Below are positions 44,380 to 56,586 of a stretch of 64,000 nt of DNA, in pieces. The DNA is taken from positions 15,091,142 to 15,155,141 of the forward strand of contig CM055606.1 in the NCBI GenBank assembly GCA_029379385.1. Direction: 5' to 3'. Numbering within the stretch: the first letter of the stretch is position 1; each line of letters begins with the position of its first letter. Origin of the DNA: Quillaja saponaria (taxonomy: Eukaryota; Streptophyta; Magnoliopsida; Fabales; Quillajaceae). The position numbers were made by a program, and so were the translations under genes. Under the pieces are notes generated by a model. That model did no database searches. It was not told the origin of the DNA and was given only the letters and a program-made list of their open reading frames with translations.

Positions 44380-45475
44380 TAATGATGGATGGATATGATT
44401 AAAGCAAGAGTCCTGCTTTCATCAGTATATGGGAAAAAGGTTTCCCACCTCAATTATACTTTTGTGTTAGAAGGTTTCAGTCTACAATACATTGTACATA
44501 TCTGGCATGTAGATGGAGAGTACATAAATCTTGTAAAGTGTAGACAGTACAATGTAGTTTCAGATACATTTTTATTCCTTCTGTCTGTCGTGCCTGAGCC
44601 ACTCAAAGTGGCTCCAAAGATACATTGTTGGAGATGAAAACTAATTGTATATATGCAAGAGCAAATCAAATATGGCACTGATTTAGCTGTGTTGATGGTC
44701 AAATATGTTTTTGTAGACTTTTTTTTTACTTCACATCTATAGAAGTATATGGATGGCAAGGAGGCAAATATGTGGGTATCTGGAGGTACCTAACCACTGT
44801 AGGGAATAGGGATACTTGGCCAAGGTTCTGTGCTTTTTAATAAAAGTAGTCTCTAGTTGAATACTTCTGATACAAGTGTAATCAAATTGTTGTATTATGT
44901 ATTGCACATCAAACGTGGGTCATGGCCAACAAGAGGAAGCCATAGACACTTTGCCATGCAATGGAAGCCATGGATGAAGGATTCAAAGAGAGTTGAACGA
45001 GAAAGGCCAATTAAGCTAATTATTAAAATAGAGGGGTGTGACTGATTAGAAATTAAGAAAACAGAGGTCCTTTCGAAAGAAATCAAAAATAGTAGAGATC
45101 ATTTTTAAATTGATTAGAAAAGAGGGGGTTTTGTGCATTTTAGAAAAAGAAAAGGGCGAGGCTATTTCCACGGGAGGTTTGTCTGGTTAACACGTAGTTT
45201 GTGTACAGCTCAGCACAAAATAATAATAATAAATAAGAAAAAATAAAATACAGAAAACCCTCATCTATCAAAAAGGTCGGTTTTGATCTCCAAACGTTGC
45301 CGTTTTGAAATCTGAGAACGTGTTCGTCGTCTCTGGAAAGATCGTGGTCGTGATTTCTGGAAGCTCATAATATTTAAGATTTGATTAATTACAGAAATCA
45401 CTGAGCTGAGCAGAATCTCTTAATCATAGCATTCTTCTTGTCTCAGCAGAATCAATCCCCAAGTTTTGATCCTCA
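44380..45475. other. Spacer before the TPR gene
   Basis: 3' UTR of the CNOT9-like gene on the left; promoter and leader of the TPR gene from about 45240. Three-frame reading shows no supported gene, and the open frames here look like chance. Confidence 0.5.
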
Positions 45476-48400
45476 ATGGTGGTGATAGAACTGGAAAAGA
45501 CTGAACAGAACAATGTCAATCCTCTAAAGTCGGAAACGGAAACGGGAACATCAACGGAAACTGTGAATGTGGATGGGAGAAGAGACGTCTCCGATGGCTT
45601 TGAAACTGCAAGTGATGGCGAACTTGGCAGCGACGATGACAACGAAAATGGAAGTACTAGTATTGGGAACGAACGGAATGAACAGAAACATCATCATCAA
45701 GGGCAAGAAGAAGAGCAACAACAGGACCAGAATCAGCGGCAGCAACAACAGCTAGTGGAAGAAGCGGGTGTTCCTCCTAAAAGTGACTCATCCGTAGATG
45801 TTATGAACGATGAGGAATCAAAACAGGTTAGCAGTAGATATTGTTAGTTAACAATACTAAAATTATGAAAAAGGCGTAATCTTTAACTCACCATGAAAAG
45901 TACAACCTTCTTATTGAAACGAGTTAGTAACCAAAAGGGATATTCCTATTAGGCTCTTTCATTTTAAATGGTTACTGCCTTAGGTTCTAATGCAATTATT
46001 GCTATCTGTATAGATGTTGTGTTATAAGTTATTGCTTGATAATAAATCGATATAAAACTTGTAATTCTACTGAAGGAAAGAAATGATGGTAAATATGTCA
46101 TCTAAGACTTCTGATATATTAAATTAGAACAGTTGAAATAGTTGAGCTAATCTTATTTTTATTTGTAAAAGGAATCTATTTAGTTGTCATAATGGCACCA
46201 TTAAACAGTTGTTCAAGCCAAATGTAGAAACTTTTATTTGTAGAGAGATAAGTGCTAGGAGAACCCAACATTTATCCTGTGAAACCTTGCGGAAGTTCAA
46301 TGGGAAAGATACATTATTTGTTTACTTTGGATGTTCCTTATTTTGGAGTTCTTCTAAGAATGACCACATTTGGTGTGTTATATACATCGAAATGTAATGA
46401 AAGTGTTATGGATGTTGTAATGCTTTGATATGTTCATTTTGGAAGTAGCTCTGTTACATTCTATTTATCTCGGAATGTAATGTAGAACAAGGATATGCTA
46501 TTGTAGTGCTGTTAAGTATAAGATCTATTTGAATCAAGTTGGACTTTTATGGACCAACAAATTGTTCGGATGTAACAACTGTTGATTTTATATTTAAATC
46601 AATTATAATCTTTATACTTATGTATCCTTTTTCTTTACCTTTATAGTTTCTTAATTTTTCAAACTAGTGCCTTGGTTCTAGCATCACCCAGGGGCAGGGG
46701 ATGAATTTTCATGGAAAGTCTTCACATAATTATAAAGACTTGCCAGTATTGTCTTCTTTAAGTAAAAAACCTGGTTTTGATTCTTGCAAAAAGCATTTTA
46801 ATTCAAAAGCATCCTTAGCTTATTCCTACCATATGCAGAAAGCTTTAGAGCAAGCAAATGATGAAAAATTGGAAGGCAATAAACTGTTTGGAGATGGGCA
46901 GTATGAGGAGGCGCTGTTTAAATATGAGCTTGCTTTACAAGTTGCACCAGAGATACCTTCTTCTGTGGGGTTACGGTCTATCTGTCATTCAAACCGTGGC
47001 GTGTGTTTTCTAAAACTAGTAAGTTCTCCTTTCCTTCTTCCTTTCTCATAAATGACATTGTCTAATAAAGGCGATACAAGCCAAGAACATGTGAATCCAC
47101 TTCATCTCTATTATTATTTCTTGCTTTTGAACATTTATACTTGTTACTGAGATGAAACTCTGTTATCTAATTAAGCTTAAAACACATATCTCAATTTGTA
47201 ATTTGGATGTCAAGCATTTTTCAGAACATTCATAAATAATTCTCTTGTATCATTATAACTCGATGGAGTAATTTCAAATTTTCTGAATAAATTTAGGATG
47301 GTACAAATGGTGAGTTACAATGTCCAAAGGCTGCAAATGGTTAACGCTTAACAGAAAAGTAGAAGGGTAACATTGCAGAAGGTCCTGAGTTTGAACCCCA
47401 CTTTTATTCAGTTTATTTATTTTTAAAAAGAAAAACAGAAAGTAGTGATGCTAGGAATGTGTTTTGGGGCTGTTTGTCCCTTTTTATATCTTGAGCTGCA
47501 AATATGTCATGTAAGAGGACATTCAGTTAGTTTAAATGAACCATACATGCCAATTAACTAATTCTTAAACATCTCTGCATGAAATTACATTTCCGAGACA
47601 ATTATTCATGTTTCAAATGGCTTATCTAAGGTTACGAATCATATCATCATCCTTGGTCATCTCAGTCTTGCTCTGCTTGAGCTAGGAGATTTCTTTTAAG
47701 TAGCTCAACCATGAGTAAAAGCACATCCGATTAGCTAAATCGATTAACTCTTACTTAACTCTTCCCCATATACTCTTTCAAACATCTATATTCCAATTTT
47801 TGGTTCTTTATTATGTAGTGATACTAACTTATTCTTTGTGAATATACCTTAGGGAAAATATGCAGATTCAATCAAAGAATGCTCAAAAGCACTAGAACTA
47901 AATCCTACATATATTCGAGCGTTGATGAGAAGAGGAGAGGCGCATGAAAAGCTTGAACATTTTGAAGAGGCCATATCTGGTAAGTTCTAGCTAATACAAT
48001 CAAATGGATTTGTGGTGTTGTAAACTTAGCCATATTCTCTTTGTCAACTCATAATATCTCTGTTTATGCTTTTCAAACTAAAAGGAAATATAGACTGTTG
48101 AAGTCATTTTCTTTTTTTCATATCTAATTTCTCTTTGCAGATATGAAAAAAATATTAGAAGTTGATCCCTCGAATGACCAAGCTAGAAAATTCATTCGCC
48201 AATTGGAGCCCCTGGCTGAACAAAAGCGAGAAAAGATGAAGGAAGAAATGATTGGTAAACTTCTTCCATTCCCCCTCTTCTCTCTATCTTACTTTTATGG
48301 TTTATTTTATGCTCACTAAATCTTTATTTATCCTTCAAAGGATTAAACTTCTACCATATCCTTTGGGAACTTGAATATGGGTATTAATATCATTGGCAAT

Positions 48401-49862
48401 CACCCTCTTAAATTTTAGTACAGGACCACATTTTTTCAACTGAACATGGTAGTGTTCTTACAAAGTGCAGTTTCAGCATCTACTTGCTTATATACCTCAA
48501 TTAGGCAGTGGGACCCATAAGAACAGGGAAAGTGGATGGTCTATTTTTAAAGATACCTCATTACTTGCTTATCACAAGGCTAATTGTTTTTAGAGTAGTG
48601 CATTCTTAAATTATGTTGTAAGAGCATAACCTTACACGCAGCCTACTTTTATGACGATCTAGTTTAGTTGGCATCTCTGTAAGGAAATTCTTTTAGCAAT
48701 TGAGGATGTGTTTGCCTTCTTCAAATATTTTATGAAGCCTGAAAAAATATATTGGTGACTGAAGATTTAGTCCTTTTCCCAAGTTAAAACCACTGGAATG
48801 TATTATGTATATTTTTCATCAAACACAGACAGATGGTGTTTGCTTTGTTCATTTGAAATATCTTGGGAGCAACATTGAGGTTGGTCTAAGTTACTGATAA
48901 TTAATGGCAAGGTGTAGGTGTTGCTTTATGGAACATGCTTGTAAGATAACATGTATGTTCCCTTAAGTTGCAGAGTGCAGTGTGGTTGTTAGGGTGACTT
49001 GGATTCTTGTTATCATATGAAAGTTTTGAGCCCTGAACCAGTAGATACATATGTTGATCGTTTTCATATAATTTTTCTTTCAATTTGCAAGATAAAGTTT
49101 GAAAGTAAAATTTAGCATTCTTCTGTGTGGCTGCTTGAGAACTCATTTGTGCATGGGCTTCAGTTCTTGTACTGCTTGGGGTTCTGTTCAAGCAGCTGCA
49201 TGCTTTTGTATACACAACTACTACAACAAATGTCACTAACAAATGCTAGGGAAATAGCTAGAACCTGAATGTCTAAACTAACTACTAGTAAAATTGTTCA
49301 TGCTGATAACATTTCACTTGGACAAACTTTTACCTGAAGCTGTATCACTAACTTATTCCATGGATTTTGTATCCTAATAAGCTTCCTAACTGTAAAGTTT
49401 TGATTTGGTGACACCGTTGGTGCAGACCCTTCTAGTTTATGGATGTTACTCTATGCTTAAAGTAAAAGCTTGAATTCTGAAAGCAGCATGGCTCTTCAAG
49501 TGCTGAACTTTGGCTTCTATCCAGTGAATTGGTTTCAATTGGAAAATATCGCAATTATAAGTTAAATGTATATTTGTGGTATATTAATCTTGGGCTTGTG
49601 CTAGTTTTCTGAATAATTTAGAGTATTATTATCTTTTTGCTTTCTTTTATGCGCATTCTTTTTTATTTTATTTTAGAGTTGTTTGCATGTAGATAGTTTA
49701 TTAATGATCTGTCTTTATACGAAAATTGTCACATGCATGTGAGCAGGTAAGCTGAAAGAGATGGGGAATTCTCTGTTGGGTCGCTTTGGGATGAGCGTTG
49801 ACAACTTCAAAGCTGTTAAAGATCCCAACACTGGTTCCTATTCTATTTCATTCCAACAATAA
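45476..49862 (+). CDS. TTC1-like tetratricopeptide repeat protein, 5 exons
   Basis: Exons: 45476-45826, 46839-47018, 47853-47979, 48141-48254, 49747-49862, giving 295 residues. The N-terminal 117 residues are acidic, Ser/Glu/Gln-rich and probably disordered (SDGFETASDGELGSDDDNEN, then a polyQ-like QQQDQNQRQQQQ). Three TPR motifs follow: KLEGNKLFGDGQYEEALFKY, SNRGVCFLKLGKYADSIKEC (spans the exon 2/3 join), and RALMRRGEAHEKLEHFEEAI. The C-terminus has KLKEMGNSLLGRFGMSVDNF, a helix and NFK..DP motif typical of TTC1-type co-chaperones. A role as an Hsp90/Hsp70 cofactor is known for animal TTC1 and inferred here. An upstream acceptor at 46667 would add 57 open residues. I prefer 46839 because KALEQAN directly follows the exon 1 end, as in relatives. 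Confidence 0.9.
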
Positions 49863-51712
49863 TATAGTCCAGTGGAGCCTTGTAACTTCAGCAAGTAAAG
49901 AAAGCAGTCCACAGACTGATATATATTATATTGCTTTGGGGATTTGTTTTGCATGGGGAAATGCAGAGTTCACCTTGGAGAACTTGAGTATTAAATTTTC
50001 TCTCCTTCTAAAAGAAATCTGGTGGTATCTAGCTTCTTAATATGAACGAGGCTGTGAAATGATGCATCTGTAGTTTTCTCATCTTTACAACATTTTTTGC
50101 TTCTAGAATCTTAAATAGCCCCTTGAATAGTTATGTTATTTTGGAAAGCAGAACTTGATAATGTATGTGATTATGATTGGTTTTCTTTGATGCTCACTGG
50201 AGATGATCGAACTTAAGGTCTTCTAAACTCAACTCAACCAACTCTTAAAATCCCAAACAACTTAAGGTCTTCTATTCTATCTAAATCTTGTCATGCTCTT
50301 CTACCCAATCTCCCTTTCTTTTTTTCTTTTTTTTTTTTCATTATCAAGTTGACAATAATTCTGTAAATTTTGTGCCTGGTGGCACATGAAATGCATATGT
50401 AGCACAGACGGTACTGGACCTGAAATGGTCTAGGATGATAAATTAGAAGTAGTGCTTATGCAATTTGTTGAGGTACCAGTGTATGGACAAGCAGGTTGAG
50501 GGCTTCGAATTTGTACGAGTGGAATTTATAGATATCCCCATCTAAAGCAAGAGTTGTCATATACATGGTTGTTGCCAGTGCTATGGAATGCAAGTGCGTG
50601 GATAGAGTATCTTGTGGGTACGTTTTTTTGTATCACGCCTTTGAGAATATGTCTGCTAGTTTCTGAAGCACTGACTACCAATCTTTGAAAGTGATGAGCT
50701 TGAGGGACGCCCCCAAACAACCCCAAAAACTATGTAAGAATTCTCCTAAGATGTAACCAATTTTGTTCAGATAGTTTGCCAAATTTATCATTTTACAAAA
50801 AAAACAGTTTCAGTCCCAGTTGTATCTTTGTACAATCATCAGGCACTTAGCAACCAAAAGGTTGAAAATAAGCGAAGAAGCTACATTCAACTTATAAGAC
50901 ATCCTATCTGCTCGCATGAAGGTAAAAAGTACACTTTCATGGTAGCATATTTATTGCATTTGCACATTTCTTGATCATACATAATTTCTATCGAATTGAT
51001 AGTAACAAGAGACATGATTGAGACCTATACTACATTTAAGTATTGGAATCCTGCAATGTTAACCTTTTTGCTGGGAAAAATACCAACTGCTGACACCAGT
51101 TTTACTGAGATATGCAAGGTTTTGCATCCTTCTCTGCGCCATGCTTCTAGGAAATGCTTAATGCCCTTACCTAGGAGAGTTATTCTTTACTATTGATCTC
51201 TGTTAGTGTGCATCAATTTGAGTTATTCCGTCAGCACTTACAGTTTGAAGATATAGACATCCAAAATAAATCTTAGAGCAACAATCAGTAATATTTGAGG
51301 TTATTCAATAGAGTACTTACAGCTCAAAATAAATACATCCAAATCAAATCTTACAGGAAAAGCCAATTAGAGATGCATGGAGATGGGTTTCGAGGACAAC
51401 AATTTCTCAGACAAAAAAGAATTTGAAAGATTGAAGGGCAGGACCCAACAATATAAATACGAGGAACCTTTTTGTTTTTTCCAAGTGGCAAGCCTCTGCT
51501 TGTACACAGGCACGTCGAGCTTTTACTTGGCTAATTCACATCGATAGGAGAATGTGGCTCAGCTCAAAAAATCTAACCCAGACGAGGAAAAATTAAAATT
51601 TATTATCCTTTTTTTTTTTTTTTTTTTTCTCAACTTTGAAAACAAAAAAGAAATTTAAAACTATAATTCAACCATTTCTTTGAAAAGATTAGATTTTGAT
51701 AAACAATGTAAT
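49863..51712. other. Spacer between the TPR gene and the first fasciclin-like gene
   Basis: Contains the TPR-gene 3' UTR and AT-rich sequence, with a long poly-T run near 51609-51630. Short open frames (50526-50726 minus, 50996-51196) have no recognisable content. No gene seen. Confidence 0.5.
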
Positions 51713-52364
51713 TTAAACCAAAAGCATTAATGAATTAATATATCTGTAATTCCGACAATTATATTGGAAAGGAAATCCTCCTTCTATATACTTAAAGAAA
51801 AGATTAAAAAATCTGTCTACCCCATGAACCACTACATACCCATCATCATAGATATTCCAATGTGTGATTCCTACATAATTTATAGAACCATGAAAATGAG
51901 AAGAATTAGTCACAAGGAGATATTCAGATACTTCACAAGTATGTAACCCACGGTGAAATAGATCTCTTCTTGAATCAAAATCTTCCTTATGAAGTTTGGA
52001 TGTAACAATTTGGTAGTGAAGGCTGAATTTCTCATAACACTCCTCGGTTTCAAACATGGCATCATCCTTAGGAACAAATAGAGTGAAACCCAGATTGTGA
52101 TTATTTTCTCTGTCACCACATGGTATTAAATAGGGGAGTCTTTCTTGAAGAATCAATGACATGATTTTGAATCCAGCATTCCAAATTGCTTTGGTAATCT
52201 TATCAACTTCTAGTACCTTTTGGTTGTCCCAATTCCTTTGTTTGTTTAATAGAAGAAGACTCAGATAGCTGAAGAACTGTAAAAAGAACGATGAAACAGA
52301 GAATGGTGGAGATCAGCAGAAGGACAATACCAAGTGAGATTCTAGGAGGAGACCTCGAAGCCAT
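51713..52364 (-). pseudogene. Fasciclin-like (FAS1 domain) secreted protein, copy 1, frameshifted
   Basis: On the minus strand the ATG at 52364 opens a hydrophobic signal sequence (PRISLGIVLLLISTILCFIVLF). The frame ends shortly after QPKGTRS, upstream of the domain. One frame over, the DNA continues as KVLEVDKITKAIWNAGFKIM, SLILQERLPYLIP, FTLFVPKDDAMFE, LHYQIVTSKLHKED, then the FAS1 H2-like motif HWNIYDDGYVVVHGVDRFF and a stop at 51713. One A missing from the AAAA run at 52218-52221 (minus strand) would join the pieces. The single FAS1 domain with a signal peptide resembles the putative fasciclin-like arabinogalactan protein 20 group. It is a diverged inverted partner of the intact gene at 55306. 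Either a pseudogene or an assembly indel. Confidence 0.78.
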
Positions 52365-53578
52365 AATCAGAAAGAGAAGAATTATTATTAAACAGAAAAA
52401 TATGTATTCTAATGGTGCAGTAGTTGTTGAGTAATTATAGAGTTTCAGAATTTTAATTCTTGTTAAATAGTGGGAAATGACTGTATAATTAAAAGATTGA
52501 AGGGGATAAATCCTTATATAAATTACTTATCAATATTATCTAATAATCGAGTCTCGGTTAAAAGATTTCGAGTCAAGCTATCTCAATAAAAAACAGTTCT
52601 AATAAGAAAAGTTTTTGATATTAGGTAATTTTGATATTAAATCGTTAAGATGTCATAAATAAAATTTATATTTTTTATTGTGAATTACAATAACTTATAT
52701 TGGAAACTCACTTTCAAGATTTTGTAAATACGATAAGTTAAGAAATTTTTTAATGATAACTTTTATTTAATTATCTATGTATGTCACAAAATTGAAGAGG
52801 TTCTTATCGTTACATGATTTGTATATATTTATATTTACTTTTACAAATGCTTGTACAATCTATAAAGACTAGTTGAGATCAAATTAAACTTATTCTTAGA
52901 GCCCAAGTATATCAGTTTAAAGTTTTAGGTGAGACCGTTAAATAGTCATGAATTTAATCAATATCACCACCAATTTCAATATTAAAATTGCAACATATAT
53001 ATATATATATATATGACTAAATAATTATGGGTTTCAATATCACCACCAATTTCAATAAATAAAATTTCAGCATATGTATGTGGGTTGGACATTTAAAATA
53101 TATATATTTAGAGTTATTTTTTTGTTAATTGCAGTTACGTGTTAATATTCTATTGGTCGGTTATTTCATGTCACCAAACTATGTCATAACTCATTAGCCA
53201 TGTCATCTTTTATTAACTTGGATGGAATGTGAGGATATCTTTCTTTTGAAATTGTAAAGATAGAAGTAAGAATTTATAAATTATAAAAACGAAACTGATT
53301 TTTTAAATAAAATGATGACAAAAATATAATTTTACGAAATCTAATCTAACACTTTGTAAAAATGATAATCCTTCAAATATAAAATACAACGACCCACATC
53401 ACATGTATGAATTTTTGTCTCCATACCCACCATATGAATCACCTAATTAAGTACCAAAATCATAATGTTTGTTAGTACATTGATAAAATGTGATATTTTT
53501 CTACCTTTTTATATTCTTACAACCATTCATTACAAGCAGACAACACAGGAGGGAATAGCAAAAGCTTAGAATTACACC
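52365..53578. other. Divergent promoter region between the FAS1-like gene and the protease gene
   Basis: AT-rich, about 1.2 kb. It includes an imperfect direct repeat of AATATCACCACCAATTTCAA at 52961 and 53036 separated by a (TA)n run (52994-53014). Both flanking genes are transcribed away from it, so it should hold two promoters. No gene inside. Confidence 0.55.
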
Positions 53579-54896
53579 ATGGAAGTTGTCTTTGAGTCAG
53601 TCTCTTTATTCTCACTTTTAACTTTCATTTCCCTTATTGTCTTAACAAGTAGTGCTACCATTCACACCATCAGCTCTAAGAAATTGGTCATTAAAGTCAT
53701 CCCATGCAGCTCAATTCACAATCCATATCGCAACATGAATAGCTCTCCTGTGGATTGTAATGAGAGAAACAGAATTAGTTCGGTTTCACGATTTGCTACT
53801 CTAGGCTCTTATGTACAACCTAGCCTTGTTCTTAATTCAGTGAATCCTTTGCTATTCGTTAAATTCTCTATTGGTAATCCACCAATTCCACAACATGTGG
53901 TTATGGACACAGGGAGTACTTTTTTGTGGGTTGAGGATTCACAATGTAACCATTGTCTAAATGTAAATGGATCACGGTATAACCATATGAAGTCCACCAC
54001 ATATAATAAATTGTCATGCCAGGATCCTTATTGTAATGATGTTTCGGGTCAAGTTGTCTACAATAACTCAAGTGGTCCCTGCTCTTACTCTGTGCGCTCG
54101 TCATCAACGGGGATTGTTGCAAAGGAACAGCTTACCTTTACAACTTCAGATGATGGAACTGCTATTGTCCCTGATGTGGTGTTCGGGTATGGCCTTAATC
54201 ACGTGGATAAAAACTTAGATTGACTATCGATACAGGGGAATAATGGGACTTGGACATAGCGCCAGTTCTCTAGTAGCTAAACTGGGATCCAAGTTTTCTT
54301 ATTGCATAGGTAGCATCACAGATCCGAATTATGAATATAATAGCTTGAGTTTAGGCGATGGAGCAAGCATACAAGGAGATCCAACGCCTATGGAGATAGT
54401 AGAAGGTGCATACTTTCTTTCTTTAGAAGGTATAATGATTGGAACTACAAAACTTGCCATTGATTCAAGTGTGTTTAAGAGGACAACCAAATTCCCAACA
54501 GGAGTTGCTATTGACACTGGAACAGCACTTACTTGCCTTACAACTAATGCGTACGTGGCATTTAAGGATGAAGTTACAAAGCTTCTGGATCCATTGTTGA
54601 CACAAATAGATGATGGAACTTCGAGGTTGTGTTACAAAGGAATTATTGATCGAGACCTCATTGGTTTTCTAGTTGTAACGTTTCAATTTGCCGGAGGAGC
54701 TGATTTGGTTTTGGACATAGAAAGTATGTTTTTACAAAATTCAGATGTTTTCTGTATGCAAGTGGTGAATAATCCAACGGTAGGTTTTAGTGCAATTGGA
54801 TTAGTTGCTCAACAAAGCTACAATGTGGCTTATGACATTGAAGCAAACAAGTTGTATCTTCAAAGGATTGATTGTGAACTCCTTTATGATATTTGA
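53579..54896 (+). pseudogene. Pepsin-type aspartic protease (A1 family), one frameshift
   Basis: Intronless. Signal peptide about 1-25, a short propeptide, then FVKFSIGNPPIPQHVVMDTG with catalytic D110 in DTGST, the Cys-rich QCNHCLN loop, and a GIVAKEQLTFT segment. The frame ends at TGA 54221-54223 right after LNHVDKNLD. The next frame carries straight on with YRYRGIMGLGHSASSLVAKL, GSKFSYCIG, and the second active-site motif AIDTGTALTCL, ending at 54896. One extra base at 54221-54225 explains the break. The conserved FGCG before the break reads FGYG, a Cys-to-Tyr change that should remove one partner of a disulfide in the CDR1/nodulin-41-type plant proteases. Together these favour real decay more than an assembly error, though neither is proven. 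Confidence 0.85.
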
Positions 54897-55305
54897 TTTA
54901 AGTTATTCTCAGACAAGTTGTTTTTCTTTTCCAAAATGTCAGATTATCTAGCATTCTTTTACTATATAAAAATAGTTTAAGAAGGGATTTTAATTAGTAA
55001 TAATAACAAAGTAATGTCTTCTAATGGTGCACTACTTTTTTGAGCAATTTTAGGGTACATTTTAGAGTTCTAATTCTTGTTAAATAGTGAACAATGTTTT
55101 TACAGATAAGAGATTGGAGGGGGATAAATAAACCTTTTATAAATTATTTATCAGTCTAATGTTCTTATCAAGTGTTTGAGAAGTTAAAGACTCGGAGTCC
55201 ATCACAGCTTCTTCTATAGTTCTATCTCAGTAGAAAACATCTCCTGCTAAGATTCTTTATTATATATATTTCATGAACAAAGGCACTGGCTATACTTGTA
55301 TTGTG
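54897..55305. other. Short spacer between protease and FAS1-like genes
   Basis: 3' flank of the protease gene and promoter of the next gene. Parts resemble the promoter of the other FAS1-like gene (TTAGAGTTCTAATTCTTGTTAAATAGTG at 55063 against TCAGAATTTTAATTCTTGTTAAATAGTG at 52443), supporting duplication of gene and promoter together. Confidence 0.6.
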
Positions 55306-55896
55306 ATGGCTTGCAAGTTTCCATTACCGTTCTTTCTAATACTTGTTTTTTCCTACCAAATCATACCTGCAGCATCCATAAGATTACTACCAGATACTTA
55401 TCAACATTCCAAAAATTCCAGGCTGGGTGAAAATAGCACTTCAAATGTGGATTTAGATTTAAGAGAGGTATCAAAATCCCTATGGAATTCAGGTTACAAA
55501 ATCATGTCACTTGTGGTTTCTAAAAAACTTTCCCAGGTCATACCAGAGGGTTTATTCAGTAGTAATGACACAATCACCGTGTTTGTTCCACCGGATAGTT
55601 CTTGTAGTTTTCAGTTTGAAGAAAATTGGGTGAGATTTGAATACCAGGTTGTGGTAGCAAAAGTTGATGAAGAAGCTATACAATCAGGCAAAATCTCAAA
55701 GGGATCCATGTTGAAAACTAGTAATATAAGGAGACATCTAGTTGTTGGCGATGTGAAGGATTGTGTATGTGCTTGCATTAACAATGTGAAAATCACTCGA
55801 TGGAATATATACAATGATGGACATGTAATTGTTCATGGAGTGGAGAATTTCTTTAAGGTAAATTTGGAACCAAAACCAGGAACTCATTTCATATAG
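55306..55896 (+). CDS. Fasciclin-like (FAS1 domain) secreted protein, copy 2, intact
   Basis: Intronless, 196 residues from the ATG at 55306 (an in-frame ATG at 55273 precedes the signal peptide and is less likely). Signal peptide MACKFPLPFFLILVFSYQII, a short linker, then a single FAS1 domain: REVSKSLWNSGYKIMSLVVS, ITVFVPPDSSCSFQ, VRFEYQVVVAKVDEEAI, LKTSNIRRHLVVGDV, and ITRWNIYNDGHVIVHGVENF. The last is the FAS1 H2-type signature. Family members are adhesion-related secreted proteins, mostly AGP-linked; this one lacks an obvious Pro/Ala AGP module or GPI signal. It pairs with the inverted, frameshifted gene at 51713-52364, sharing KIMSL, NIYxDG and VVHGV motifs. Upstream sequence similarity suggests the promoter was duplicated too. 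Confidence 0.82.
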   Translation: MACKFPLPFFLILVFSYQIIPAASIRLLPDTYQHSKNSRLGENSTSNVDLDLREVSKSLWNSGYKIMSLVVSKKLSQVIPEGLFSSNDTITVFVPPDSSCSFQFEENWVRFEYQVVVAKVDEEAIQSGKISKGSMLKTSNIRRHLVVGDVKDCVCACINNVKITRWNIYNDGHVIVHGVENFFKVNLEPKPGTHFI

Positions 55897-56586
55897 AATG
55901 AATTTTAATAATTTCTTGTGTTTGGAATATATAATTGACAAAATTGAATTTATTTTAAATCTCATTTTTGTAATTTATTTATTTATTTTAAATTCTTATC
56001 AAATTTGATATGATTTATAAAATTTCAATTCAATTGTTATTAAAGTTGCACTAGATAAAAAACTTATTCGTACAGGCATGGCCTCAGCTCTAATATGTAT
56101 TCCAAATAATTTGTTTTAATTTAATTCAATTGAATTCTGTTTATTTGATTATTTGTTTCAAACAACTGAAAAGGATATTAATTGAATTGAATTCTTTAAT
56201 AGATTTTTTTCAAACTGAATGTTATGTCACATATATTCCAAATATAAATACTTTCAATTTTAAAATAATTAAAATTATGAGTCATTGAAGGCCTTGCTAT
56301 TACCAACAATTTGGCAATGGTGTATTCCAAGTGCCGGGGCTTAGAGGATTCAAGGTTAATATTGTAAAAATGGTAAATTTAATTGAAGTCTATTATTTAA
56401 ATTTATATTCCAAACAATATGTTTTAATTTAATTTAATTTAATTGAAGTTGTTTAGCTTTGCAAAATAAATAGTAATACATGGAGTAGTGAAGTTGTTTA
56501 GCTTTGCAAAACAAATAGTAATGAAGTCCCTGCTAGGTGTTGTGTGTTCATTTCCAGGGAAAAGTTTTTACCTAACTAGTAATAAA
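55897..56586. other. Convergent spacer with short repeats
   Basis: 3' ends of the FAS1-like gene and the minus-strand TMEM208-like gene face each other. AATT/TTAA-rich DNA includes a 45-base tandem duplication beginning GAAGTTGTTTAGCTTTGCAA at 56445 and 56490. No gene. Confidence 0.6.

Noticed and set aside
45424..45642. Minus-strand Ser-rich open frame over TPR exon 1
   Set aside because: Antisense shadow of the acidic coding sequence.
47337..47405. SINE-like B box (GAGTTTGAACCCC) in TPR intron 2
   Set aside because: No convincing A box, tail or flanking duplication.
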